A stretch of 32,583 nucleotides of DNA. Origin: Ruminococcus difficilis. Its GTDB lineage: Bacteria > Bacillota_A > Clostridia > Oscillospirales > Acutalibacteraceae. A model generated the notes under the pieces. It made no database searches. It worked only from the letters and a program-made list of their open reading frames with translations, and was not told the DNA's origin. Numbering within the stretch: the first letter of the stretch is position 1; every line of letters starts with the position of its first letter. A program made the position numbers and the translations under genes. Where the stretch lies: the NCBI RefSeq assembly GCF_016680995.1, contig NZ_JAEQMG010000011.1, forward strand, positions 1 through 32,583, in the 5' to 3' direction. Shown here piece by piece: positions 24,151 through 31,546 of this stretch.

Positions 24151-24183
24151 ATTATAATACGTCCGTCTGAAGTTCATCTGAAG
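24151..24183 (-). promoter_or_regulatory. Hydrolase promoter with tandem TCTGAAG boxes
   Basis: The minus-strand -10 box TATAAT is at 24151-24156. Two perfect TCTGAAG direct repeats (24166-24172 and 24177-24183, plus-strand sequence) are 11 bp apart, one helical turn, and cover the -35 position. That spacing is typical of OmpR-family regulator dimers. Which of the two systems in the window might bind is unknown. Confidence 0.5.
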
Positions 24184-24244
24184 AAAACGAGGAATAAATT
24201 CCAAACCGGCCGCGAATAATAGTACTTGAATCGGAGGGACAAAA

Positions 24245-24925
24245 ATGGAATTTTTAACGGTAATACTGGCGTCGCTGTTCTCAGCGGCGGTTCTGTTTAT
24301 AATCGCAAAAATCATCGGTCACAAGCAGGTCGCACAGCTCGAGTTCTTTGACTACATCACGGGAATCACAATAGGCTCGATCGCCGCGGAGCTTGCGACA
24401 ACGCTCGACAAACCATGGTGGAAGCCGACTGTGTCGATGATAGTGTTCGGTATAATTACGGTGGTGCTCAGCGTGCTGACGAGGAAATTCCCTCGAAGCA
24501 GGAAATTCATCAACGGTACGCCGACGATTATCTTGAACGACGGCAAGCTGTACCGCAAAAACATGAAGAAGGCAAAGCTGGAGCTCAGCGAATTCCTGCT
24601 CTTGTGCAGGCAGGAAGGGTATTTCAATCTCGACGATATCCAGACTGCGGTCTATGAATACAACGGCAAGCTCTCTATCCTGCCCGTCAGCACAAAGCGT
24701 CCGCTGAACCCCGAGGATATAGCGCTTTCGCCTGAGACTGAGCATATCGGCACAGAGGTCATCATGGACGGAAGAGTCATCGGCGATAACCTCAAGCGCA
24801 AAGGGCTCAACGAAACGTGGCTGCAAAAGGAACTCAAGGAACAGGGCTACAAGAACGCCAAGGAGATTTTCCTCGGTATCTGCGGCGATGAAAACAAGCT
24901 TACCCTCTACCCTCTTAAGGATTAA
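24245..24925 (+). CDS. DUF421 (YetF-like) membrane protein
   Basis: This 226-residue protein of the DUF421 family has three N-terminal membrane helices: about 2-22, 38-55 (GITIGSIAAELATT, a family hallmark) and 60-78. A cytoplasmic two-part domain follows, with GTPTIILNDGKLYRKNMKKAKLELSEFLLLCRQEGYFNLDDIQTAVYEYNGKLSILP. This family has been linked to spore germination and envelope functions, but its biochemical activity is unsettled. CGGAGGG precedes the ATG. It is divergent from the serine hydrolase, and no convincing terminator follows before the converging operon. Confidence 0.9.
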   Translation: MEFLTVILASLFSAAVLFIIAKIIGHKQVAQLEFFDYITGITIGSIAAELATTLDKPWWKPTVSMIVFGIITVVLSVLTRKFPRSRKFINGTPTIILNDGKLYRKNMKKAKLELSEFLLLCRQEGYFNLDDIQTAVYEYNGKLSILPVSTKRPLNPEDIALSPETEHIGTEVIMDGRVIGDNLKRKGLNETWLQKELKEQGYKNAKEIFLGICGDENKLTLYPLKD

Positions 24926-24939
24926 ACCCACAAGGCAAT

Positions 24940-25050
24940 TAGCTTCTTCCGTCGATGTCCTCCTTGATCTGCTCAAAGGTCACGCCGTATTTTTCGGCTA
25001 TGTCGGTGGCGTAGCTGACTCCCTGAGGCGGAGCAATGCTAAAAGCTTCT
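24940..25050 (-). pseudogene. Short orphan coding fragment
   Basis: On the minus strand an open stretch reads AFSIAPPQGVSYATDIAEKYGVTFEQIKEDIDGRS and ends in TAA. It looks protein-like but has no ATG, GTG or TTG start and overlaps the end of the kinase gene in another frame. It is probably the leftover C-terminus of a deleted gene. I do not recognise the family. Confidence 0.4.
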
Positions 25051-25057
25051 GCTTGTT

Positions 25058-26368
25058 TTAATTCTGAGGAAGCGTGCAGATGATCTGCAGCCTTCCGTTT
25101 TCGGTGATCCGTGCTTTGATCGTGCCGCCGTGCTTTTCCGTTATCGCGCGCGCTATTGAAAGACCTATGCCGAAGCCGCTGTTTTCTTCCTTTGAGCGCG
25201 ATTCGTCGCCGCGGTAAAAGCGGTCGAAGAGGTGCGACAGAGCTTCCTCGCTAAGCGGTTCCTTCGAGGCGTTCTCGGTTGAAAAGACGATGTTCTTTCC
25301 CGAGCGGCTGAGGGTGATAAGGATATCGCTGTCCTCGGGAGCGTGCTTTACAGCGTTCTCGCACAGGGTGCTGATAAGTCTGCGGACAGCCTGCTCGTCG
25401 CCGCAAAGCGTGAGATTTTCCTCCGCGTCCAAAATCAGATTCTTGCCGTTGAACTCAGCCATGCCCGCAAAAGGTGCGGATACGTCCGAAACGGCGTTTG
25501 AGAGATTGAAAACACTGCGCTCGAGGTGCGAATCAGCCTCGTCCATGCGCGAGAGATAGATCAGCTCGTTGACGAGCTTGCGCATATTCGAAACCTGCTT
25601 CTGCGTACCATGAATCCACTCATTTTGTCCGATATCCATTGACAGAACGTCCATGTTGGCGGAAATTACCGTCAGCGGAGTCTTGAGCTCGTGACCCGCG
25701 TCGGTGATGAACTGCTTCTGGCGCTCGATGTTCTCGACTATCGGCTTTATCGCCTGATTGCTCAGAAGAAATACCACCAGCCACGCGAGAAGGATTCCCG
25801 CGATACAGGCGCATAATGAAATCAACGCTAGCGTCGCGACCTCGGAATACTTCGATTCGCAGTTGAGGAATACGGCTACCTTCGCGCCGTCGTCCTTGTT
25901 GGTGATACGATACATATATGTGCCCGTATTTCCCGAGCTGCTGTCTGACGCGAAAACGCCCTCAGCGATCGAGAGCAGCTCCTCTTCGGTATAGTCGGTT
26001 TCCTTTGAGCCGACTCCGAGTAAAAGCTCACCGTCAGTCCTCTGTATAGCGATAAAGTACCTCGATTCCTCGAGAGTGCTCTGCATATGGTTGTGACCCT
26101 TTTGCTTTAGCTGCTGGCCGCTGTCGTCTGTAGCGCCGTTTTCGTGCCTGCCTTCTCCCTCGCCTTCGCCGTTCTGGAAGCCGCCTTTTTTCTGCTTTTC
26201 CTGAGAGATGGCGTTTTCATTCTCGACGAGGTAGTCAAGGGTCGTATTGAGCTCGCCGATAGTGCTGACAAGATGAACCATGTTTATTGAGCCTGCTACG
26301 AGCAGCATGGCGAGAGTAAGCGCTAGCAGCGCGATACGGATAAAGCGCTGCCGAATTTGATTCATCAT
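25058..26368 (-). CDS. Sensor histidine kinase with polar extracytoplasmic domain
   Basis: The kinase has 436 residues. Helix 1 (about 9-30), a low-complexity extracellular segment rich in Gly, Glu, Gln and His (about 58-95, including GHNHM), a PAS/CHASE-like part (about 100-175) and helix 2 (about 178-203) come first. HisKA follows with His226 in FITDAGHELKTPLT, then the ATPase domain with LCENAVKHA, LFDRFYRGDES and GFGIGLSIAR. It overlaps its response regulator by four bases (ATGA), so they are translated together. The Gly/Glu/His stretch is unusual and could bind metal, though that is only a guess. Confidence 0.92.
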   Translation of the reverse strand: MMNQIRQRFIRIALLALTLAMLLVAGSINMVHLVSTIGELNTTLDYLVENENAISQEKQKKGGFQNGEGEGEGRHENGATDDSGQQLKQKGHNHMQSTLEESRYFIAIQRTDGELLLGVGSKETDYTEEELLSIAEGVFASDSSSGNTGTYMYRITNKDDGAKVAVFLNCESKYSEVATLALISLCACIAGILLAWLVVFLLSNQAIKPIVENIERQKQFITDAGHELKTPLTVISANMDVLSMDIGQNEWIHGTQKQVSNMRKLVNELIYLSRMDEADSHLERSVFNLSNAVSDVSAPFAGMAEFNGKNLILDAEENLTLCGDEQAVRRLISTLCENAVKHAPEDSDILITLSRSGKNIVFSTENASKEPLSEEALSHLFDRFYRGDESRSKEENSGFGIGLSIARAITEKHGGTIKARITENGRLQIICTLPQN

Positions 26369-27039
26369 AGCGTATTCTCCAATGTATATCCTACTCCGCG
26401 GACGGCTTTGATCTGAGCGTGCGCGCCGAGTTCTGTGAGCTTCTTGCGTAAAAATGAGATATTGACCCAGACGACGTTGATCTCGGAGTCGCTGTCCCAG
26501 CCCCAGATACGTTCCATTATCTGATTAATACTAAGCACCGCACCCTTGTGCTCAATGAGCATTTCCATAAGCTGAAAGGCTTTGTTGTTGAGGCGGACTC
26601 TCTTTGCGCCGCACTTGATTGACATGGCGGATTTGTCAAGCTCGATATCCGAAAACTTGATCACGTCGTGCTTGAAGTCCTCCTTGCGCCTGAGCATCGC
26701 GCGGACGCGTGCGAGCAGCTCGGAAGCGGCGAACGGCTTCGGAAGGTAGTCGTCCGCGCCTGTGTCAAGACCCGCGACCCTGTCCTCGACAGCGTCGCGC
26801 GCCGTGAGCATGAGAGCTGGTGTGGCTATGCCCTGCGAACGCATTTTTTTGAGCACTTCAATGCCGCTGAGCTTTGGCATCATCCAGTCGAGAATCACTC
26901 CGTCGTATTCGCCTGTTTCAATATAGTCAAGCGCGTCCTGACCGTTGAAAACGCCGTCGACAGAATATCCCGAACGCTCCAGAAGCGTCTGTACCGCCTT
27001 CGCGATGTCGCGGTCGTCCTCGGCAAATAATATACGCAA
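26365..27039 (-). CDS. OmpR-family response regulator
   Basis: This 224-residue protein has a receiver domain with E7/D8/D9, phospho-acceptor Asp51 in ILDWMMPKLSG and Lys in LPKPFAAS. The winged-helix domain is about 125-222 (VRLNNKAFQLMEMLIEH, WVNISFLRKKL, VRGVGYTLE). The start is TTG 27039, supported by the strong GGAGGTGA 6 nt upstream. It begins 32 nt after the SafE-like gene with no terminator between them, so it may share that transcript. Confidence 0.92.
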   Translation of the reverse strand: MRILFAEDDRDIAKAVQTLLERSGYSVDGVFNGQDALDYIETGEYDGVILDWMMPKLSGIEVLKKMRSQGIATPALMLTARDAVEDRVAGLDTGADDYLPKPFAASELLARVRAMLRRKEDFKHDVIKFSDIELDKSAMSIKCGAKRVRLNNKAFQLMEMLIEHKGAVLSINQIMERIWGWDSDSEINVVWVNISFLRKKLTELGAHAQIKAVRGVGYTLENTL

Positions 27040-27071
27040 GTCAGGTCACCTCCATAGTGTTGTCATTTTTA

Positions 27072-27731
27072 TTAATTATACCAAAACAGTGATACTATTG
27101 CAAGAATCAAAAACGCGATATATACCGTCAGCTGAACCCACGGCATCGCCTTGCCGAGCTGCGAGCGGATTTTGCCGCTGAGCGCGCCCGATAGTCCGAA
27201 TATCAGTAGCATCGGCGAAAGCGAGCTTGCGAGCGCGAACACTGTTCCGAGCAGAAACGCTTCCGGAATTGACAGAGTGATTGCGTAGCCCGCGACCATA
27301 ATCAGCGGCGCGCACGGTGTAGCTCCGTAGGCAAGTCCTACTGTAAACGATGGGATCACGCGGCTCATGTTCTTTGACGAGCACTTGCCGCCGCATTTTG
27401 AGCAGGTTTTTTTACGGTCTCTGAACCATTTCCAAATCAGAAACAGCGCCGAGGCGAGCATTATCCACGACATGGCGTGGTGGAGATTGAAGCCGCCGAT
27501 ATATCCGTTTTCGTCGATGAATACATTTCCGATCGCAGCGCAGATGGTAGTGATCGAGCAGACGGCAAGCACCTTTCCGAGGAAGAATCCCCCGACATGC
27601 TTCATCGAGGAAGCAAAACCGCCGCCCTCGGAAAGAATGTATACCGCCAGAAACGATGACGCCGAAGTGCCGCAGCAGATACCGCAGCCGAGTCCGACGG
27701 AAATTGCAGCTGTGAGCGCTTCCGCTAACAT
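27072..27731 (-). CDS. Cysteine-rich SafE/CcdA-like membrane protein
   Basis: This 219-residue, roughly six-helix protein is of the sulfite exporter TauE/SafE, UreH or cytochrome-c-biogenesis-like superfamily. Notable cysteines are GCGICCGTSAS (about 15-25) in the first helix, a CSKCGGKC cytoplasmic loop (about 114-121), and GATPCAPL (about 139-146) in the fourth helix. A paired helix 1/helix 4 pattern is how CcdA/DsbD-type proteins carry electrons across the membrane, and CxxCxxxC could bind a metal or cluster. ATG 27731 is 4 nt after the activase stop, with GGGG inside that gene's end. In this context electron or thiol transfer, or metal export, is plausible; which is unresolved. Confidence 0.75.
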   Translation of the reverse strand: MLAEALTAAISVGLGCGICCGTSASSFLAVYILSEGGGFASSMKHVGGFFLGKVLAVCSITTICAAIGNVFIDENGYIGGFNLHHAMSWIMLASALFLIWKWFRDRKKTCSKCGGKCSSKNMSRVIPSFTVGLAYGATPCAPLIMVAGYAITLSIPEAFLLGTVFALASSLSPMLLIFGLSGALSGKIRSQLGKAMPWVQLTVYIAFLILAIVSLFWYN

Positions 27732-27735
27732 ACGA

Positions 27736-28515
27736 TCAGCCCCTTTCGCTCGCGAGCAGCGCCGCGCCTATCGCGCCGTTGAACTGAGGATGGTTCGCCA
27801 CAAACACGTCGCGGATAAGCTCGTCCTCAAACGCCTTTCGCAGTCCTATATTCAATGCTCCGCCGCCGGTCATCAGGACGTCGCCGTTCTTTTCGCTCTT
27901 CTTCATCATCTTGATAATGCGCTTAGCCATTGAAAGGTGCATTCCCGAGAGTATATCGCGGCGGTCGTACTTGCGCGCGATAAGCGAGATGACCTCTGAC
28001 TGCGCGAATACTACGCAGGTGCTGTTAATGTCGCAGGGCGCGCTGCTCTCGAGTGAAAGCGGGCCGACCTGATCGATAGTCGTCTCGAGTATCTGCGCGA
28101 TGACCTCCATAAACTTGCCTGTTCCGGCAGCGCATTTGTCGTTCATGCTGAAATTCTTGACCGAGTAGTTGGAGTCAAGATAAATTATCTTGCTGTCCTG
28201 ACCGCCGATGTCTACGATCATGCCCGGGTGGTACTCCCTCGGTGCCGTGACCCTTACGCCGTAGGCGTGGGCGGTGATCTCGCTGACATCGTCGTCCGCG
28301 ACCTCGAGAATCTTGCGGCTGTAGCCTGTCGCCATCGTATATGCTATGCTTCCGACTCCGCTCTCACTCATCAGCTTTGCGAGCAGCTTCTTGGCGGAAG
28401 TGTTGTTGTCGATACCTGTTGAGGTGACGCCTGTGCGTATCACCCTCTTGTGCTCATCGAGCAGGGCGGCCTTGAGGTAGGTTGAGCCGCCGTCAAGTCC
28501 TGCGTATACCTTCAT
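27736..28515 (-). CDS. 2-hydroxyacyl-CoA dehydratase-type activase (ASKHA ATPase)
   Basis: This 259-residue BadF/BadG/BcrA/BcrD-family activator is a homodimeric ATPase. It holds one [4Fe-4S] cluster between subunits and drives electrons to the dehydratase or double-cubane partner at very low potential. Visible elements are the phosphate-1 motif GLDGGSTYLKA, the phosphate-2 motif VDIGGQDSK, the cluster cysteines in NDKCAAGTGKF and STCVVFAQSEVIS, and the adenosine motif MTGGGALN. Length fits the family. It starts 5 nt after the dehydratase-like gene, with GGGG in that gene's last codons, so it is co-translated with its target. Confidence 0.93.
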   Translation of the reverse strand: MKVYAGLDGGSTYLKAALLDEHKRVIRTGVTSTGIDNNTSAKKLLAKLMSESGVGSIAYTMATGYSRKILEVADDDVSEITAHAYGVRVTAPREYHPGMIVDIGGQDSKIIYLDSNYSVKNFSMNDKCAAGTGKFMEVIAQILETTIDQVGPLSLESSAPCDINSTCVVFAQSEVISLIARKYDRRDILSGMHLSMAKRIIKMMKKSEKNGDVLMTGGGALNIGLRKAFEDELIRDVFVANHPQFNGAIGAALLASERG

Positions 28516-28520
28516 CGAAA

Positions 28521-29804
28521 TTACCCCTTTCCGTATTTTATCAGCTCGATAAACGCCTCTACGCGGATTCTGAGCTGTTCAACATCTTCTTCGTTATAGT
28601 CGCTCTCGACGCGGATAACGGGAATATTCAGCTTGCCGAGTTCTTCCTCGAGCACCTGATATTCGTAGTCGTAAACAAGACATCCGCGCAGAACGTGGTA
28701 GATAACGCCCTGTACATTGTAGTCCTTGAGCATCTGCATGATTCTGTAGACCCTTCGCTTGTTGTCTGTAAAGGTCGGGCAGGTGCAGGGACGTGTGCTC
28801 TTGTTCGCAAGCGCCCGCATTATCCCGTCCGTGCTCTGATCGACGATCGCGGGGGGATCGTAGGCTCCGCGTTCTCCCATACAGGTTTCGTCGCCGACGA
28901 GCGCTCCGCCCATCTCCTCGATAAGCAGCGGAAGCTTGAAGTTCGGAAATACTATAGGCGAGCCTGTGATGAGGATTCTCGGGCGGTTCTCCTTTGATGC
29001 CATTTCTCCGCGCTTTATCCTCTGCTCGAGCTCGTCGTTGAGCGCGCTGAGATACTCCGTCCAGAGTGAGATGTGAGTATAGCTCATGGCGTTCATAACA
29101 GCCATATAGTGAGTGCCCTTGATCACGAGCGGAGCCTTGCGCCTCAGCTCTATGAAGCGCGACAGCTCGTACTGTGCCGCGGCGGTGAGTCCGCACGCCC
29201 ACGAGAGCCTTTCGTAGCTGAGCTGCCTGCCTGTCAGCTCTGTAAGGCTTTGGCTGAACAGGTAGAGCTCTCTGACGTACTGCTCCATGTCCTCGTCGCG
29301 GTCGCGTCCCGAGGGAACGTGCAGCGTTACGGTTCTGCGGTGCTGACCGAGGTATCCCGCGAGCTTCTTCTTGCAGTCGCAGGTAATCGGGACAGCCATC
29401 ATCGAGCACTCCTGATAAATCGGCATGACGCCGATGCTCTGGAAGCCCATGACCGCCTTTACCAAAGGACAGACGTCGCGCGGAGCGATATCGTCGCCGA
29501 TATTAAACGCGGTGTAGCTGCCGCCGCAGAGCTTTACCGGCATGGCGCCCGCGGCGTAGATGAGCTCTGGCGGAACCATCACACAGTAGGTGCCGACTGT
29601 CGGCATATCATCGGGCTTAACCGCGCCCTGCATGTCGACAAAAACATGCCGGAGGATATTCATAAAAGGCTCGAGCGCGTCGGGCTTGTGCGGCAGCTCG
29701 TCGACCTTTCTCAGGTACTTTACGGAAACCGCCGCCGATTTATTGACAAATCTCTGCTTTCTGCGTTCTTCGGCAGAGGTTTTTCTTTCAATATAGTCAT
29801 TCAT
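28521..29804 (-). CDS. Double-cubane-type 2-hydroxyacyl-CoA dehydratase family protein
   Basis: This 427-residue HgdB/FldB-like protein is of the kind called double-cubane cluster proteins when found as a single subunit beside its activase. It would be reduced by the activase and use ATP-driven electrons to reduce a substrate. Cysteines available as cluster ligands are C74, C93, C112 (PRDVCPL), C133, C142/C144 (TCDCKKK), C308 (DETCMGERG), C340/C342 (PCTCP) and C375 (RGCLVYDYE). The two Rossmann-like halves are clear (VGTYCVMVP and ILITGSPIVFPN). Its ATG overlaps the polyferredoxin stop by 8 nt. Dehydration of a hydroxyacyl-CoA is less likely, as no CoA transferase or dehydrogenase is nearby. 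Confidence 0.88.
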   Translation of the reverse strand: MNDYIERKTSAEERRKQRFVNKSAAVSVKYLRKVDELPHKPDALEPFMNILRHVFVDMQGAVKPDDMPTVGTYCVMVPPELIYAAGAMPVKLCGGSYTAFNIGDDIAPRDVCPLVKAVMGFQSIGVMPIYQECSMMAVPITCDCKKKLAGYLGQHRRTVTLHVPSGRDRDEDMEQYVRELYLFSQSLTELTGRQLSYERLSWACGLTAAAQYELSRFIELRRKAPLVIKGTHYMAVMNAMSYTHISLWTEYLSALNDELEQRIKRGEMASKENRPRILITGSPIVFPNFKLPLLIEEMGGALVGDETCMGERGAYDPPAIVDQSTDGIMRALANKSTRPCTCPTFTDNKRRVYRIMQMLKDYNVQGVIYHVLRGCLVYDYEYQVLEEELGKLNIPVIRVESDYNEEDVEQLRIRVEAFIELIKYGKG

Positions 29805-31536
29805 GGTTTTTCCCTTTCTTTTTGCTCTTGGGCGGCGCGTACTGCTTCATGAACTTCATGCGGTCGGCGTTGTAGATCTTCTTGCCGCAAAAGGTGATCG
29901 CAAGCGCGTTGTTTTCGGGACAGCGGCGGACGCATTCGCCGCACATAATACAATCAGATGTCGTAACGTCGATTTCTCTGATATCGCCCTTGCCCTCGCG
30001 GACGGTGAATACGGATTTGATACCCATCGGGCACGCTTCGTAGCAAGCGCCGCATTCCGTGCAGGCTACCGCGTCCTTCTTGAGCTTGAAGAGCGAGATC
30101 TTGTGGGTCAGTCCGAGGATAAAGCCGAGCGGACAGACGTTGCAGAAGCATCTGCGCTTGAAGAAGCCGCTGACGAGCACGATCACCATGACAAATCCGC
30201 CGAGTCCGAGGCTGAGCTTGAAGCCCGCGAGCGCCGGTGACAGCGCCATTGCCGGACAGAAGTCACAGAAGTTTCCGCCGACAAAGCCGATGCCGAGGAA
30301 GATGATCAGCATTACCCATTTCACTAATCTCAGAATATTGTAAAGCCTTTCGTTGAGCGAGATACCCTCGATGTGAAGAGCCTGACGCGCTTCATGAGCA
30401 ACGTCCTGAATAAAGCCGAACGGACATACAAAGCCGCAGAGGATTCTTCCGAGAAGTACCGCGCATACAAGGAAGGTTCCCAAAAAGGCGAGTATCTCCT
30501 TCCACGAGCTGACAAGCACGTCGAGGTGGCTGAGCATGTAGCACGCCGAGCCTGTGAGCTGGTCGAGGTTGTACGGGCAGGCGAAAACAGGAAGCTGAAC
30601 GTTTGAAAAAACCGTTCCCGTCAGTCTGCTGCCGAAAATCAGAAGCGCGAAGCTGAGAATCATAATAATCCAGCGTATCGTCTCAAAGCCGAATACAAAG
30701 CGCTTTCTTCTTTTGTCCCTCGCCATAACTCCCGTCTTGCCGACTGGCAGCTTCTCTTTTTTGTAGAGCAGCTTGCGAAGGAGAACGTCGAGGGTGATAC
30801 AAACCGCCGAAACCAGAATGATGATACCGAACGGAAGCATTGCGGACAGCCAGCGTGTGGTGAATATCGTATCCGCCTCAACCTGATAGTTGATCGAATA
30901 GGTATTGAGCGCGTCGGGGCGGTAGGTAAAGGTCAGACCGTTTCTCACGTCGTTGAGATTCAGTCCCGTAATATCGCCGTTTTCGTCGGTGGTAAGGGTT
31001 TTAACCGTGCCGTCGGCGAGAGTTACCGTGATTTCTGAGTTTTTCACGGGCTCGGAATTAAAGTAAACCGTGAAGCTCTCTCTGTCCTTGTAGACGACCT
31101 CAAACGGTATCTCGTCGCTGAGGAAGGAGTTCGCGGTGGCGTCGTAGCCCTGAGTGTACTCCATATCTGTCTTGGCGACTCTGGTGACATTCTCGGTCAC
31201 GCCGTCGCCGTTTGTGTCCTCCCTGATACCCGTCTGAACCGCCGCGAAGCTGCCCGCGAAATCGGACGGCAGCGATTCGATGTAGGTGTTCTCAACAACA
31301 GCCGCGCCGCTGTAGGTGAGCGCATACACCGTTGTATTATCTCCGCTGTGCAGAGTCACAGCGTCTTTATCGTATGTAAACGAGAGCGCTTCGCCGTCGT
31401 TGACAACGCTCAGCGTGGCTCTCTCGACAGGGTCGTCGTATTGGAAAAATGCCAGATCTGCCGCAAAGTACGCCGCAACGCAAAGAGCGACGGCAAAAAC
31501 GGCGAAGAGTATTTTTCCTGCTGTCTTGTTCTTCAT
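29797..31536 (-). CDS. NapH/NosR-like membrane polyferredoxin
   Basis: The protein has 579 residues. Helix 1 (about 6-26) is followed by an extracytoplasmic beta-rich domain (about 30-210, with NGDGVTENVTRV) without a clear covalent-FMN motif. Several helices come next, with CP motifs typical of NapH/NosR proteins: CGFVCPFG, CDFCP and CFCNVCPLG. Near the C-terminus two [4Fe-4S] ferredoxin motifs (CTECGACYEACP and CIMCGECVRRCP) face the cytoplasm, and the tail is lysine-rich. It would pass electrons between the membrane and cytoplasm, plausibly to the activase encoded two genes on. ATG 31536 has AGGAGG 6 nt upstream; the longer frame overlaps the preceding gene. Confidence 0.88.
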   Translation of the reverse strand: MKNKTAGKILFAVFAVALCVAAYFAADLAFFQYDDPVERATLSVVNDGEALSFTYDKDAVTLHSGDNTTVYALTYSGAAVVENTYIESLPSDFAGSFAAVQTGIREDTNGDGVTENVTRVAKTDMEYTQGYDATANSFLSDEIPFEVVYKDRESFTVYFNSEPVKNSEITVTLADGTVKTLTTDENGDITGLNLNDVRNGLTFTYRPDALNTYSINYQVEADTIFTTRWLSAMLPFGIIILVSAVCITLDVLLRKLLYKKEKLPVGKTGVMARDKRRKRFVFGFETIRWIIMILSFALLIFGSRLTGTVFSNVQLPVFACPYNLDQLTGSACYMLSHLDVLVSSWKEILAFLGTFLVCAVLLGRILCGFVCPFGFIQDVAHEARQALHIEGISLNERLYNILRLVKWVMLIIFLGIGFVGGNFCDFCPAMALSPALAGFKLSLGLGGFVMVIVLVSGFFKRRCFCNVCPLGFILGLTHKISLFKLKKDAVACTECGACYEACPMGIKSVFTVREGKGDIREIDVTTSDCIMCGECVRRCPENNALAITFCGKKIYNADRMKFMKQYAPPKSKKKGKNHE

Positions 31537-31546
31537 ATCGCGCCTC

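Noticed and set aside
28594..29409. 271-codon Arg-rich minus-strand frame
   Set aside because: It is an alternative frame of the double-cubane-type gene on the same strand, with Arg/Ala-rich low-complexity composition and no start signal.
28521..29804. Specific 2-hydroxyglutaryl-CoA or phenyllactyl-CoA dehydratase call
   Set aside because: The usual two cluster-bearing subunits, CoA transferase and dehydrogenase genes are not seen; the neighbouring paralogue lacks cysteines.
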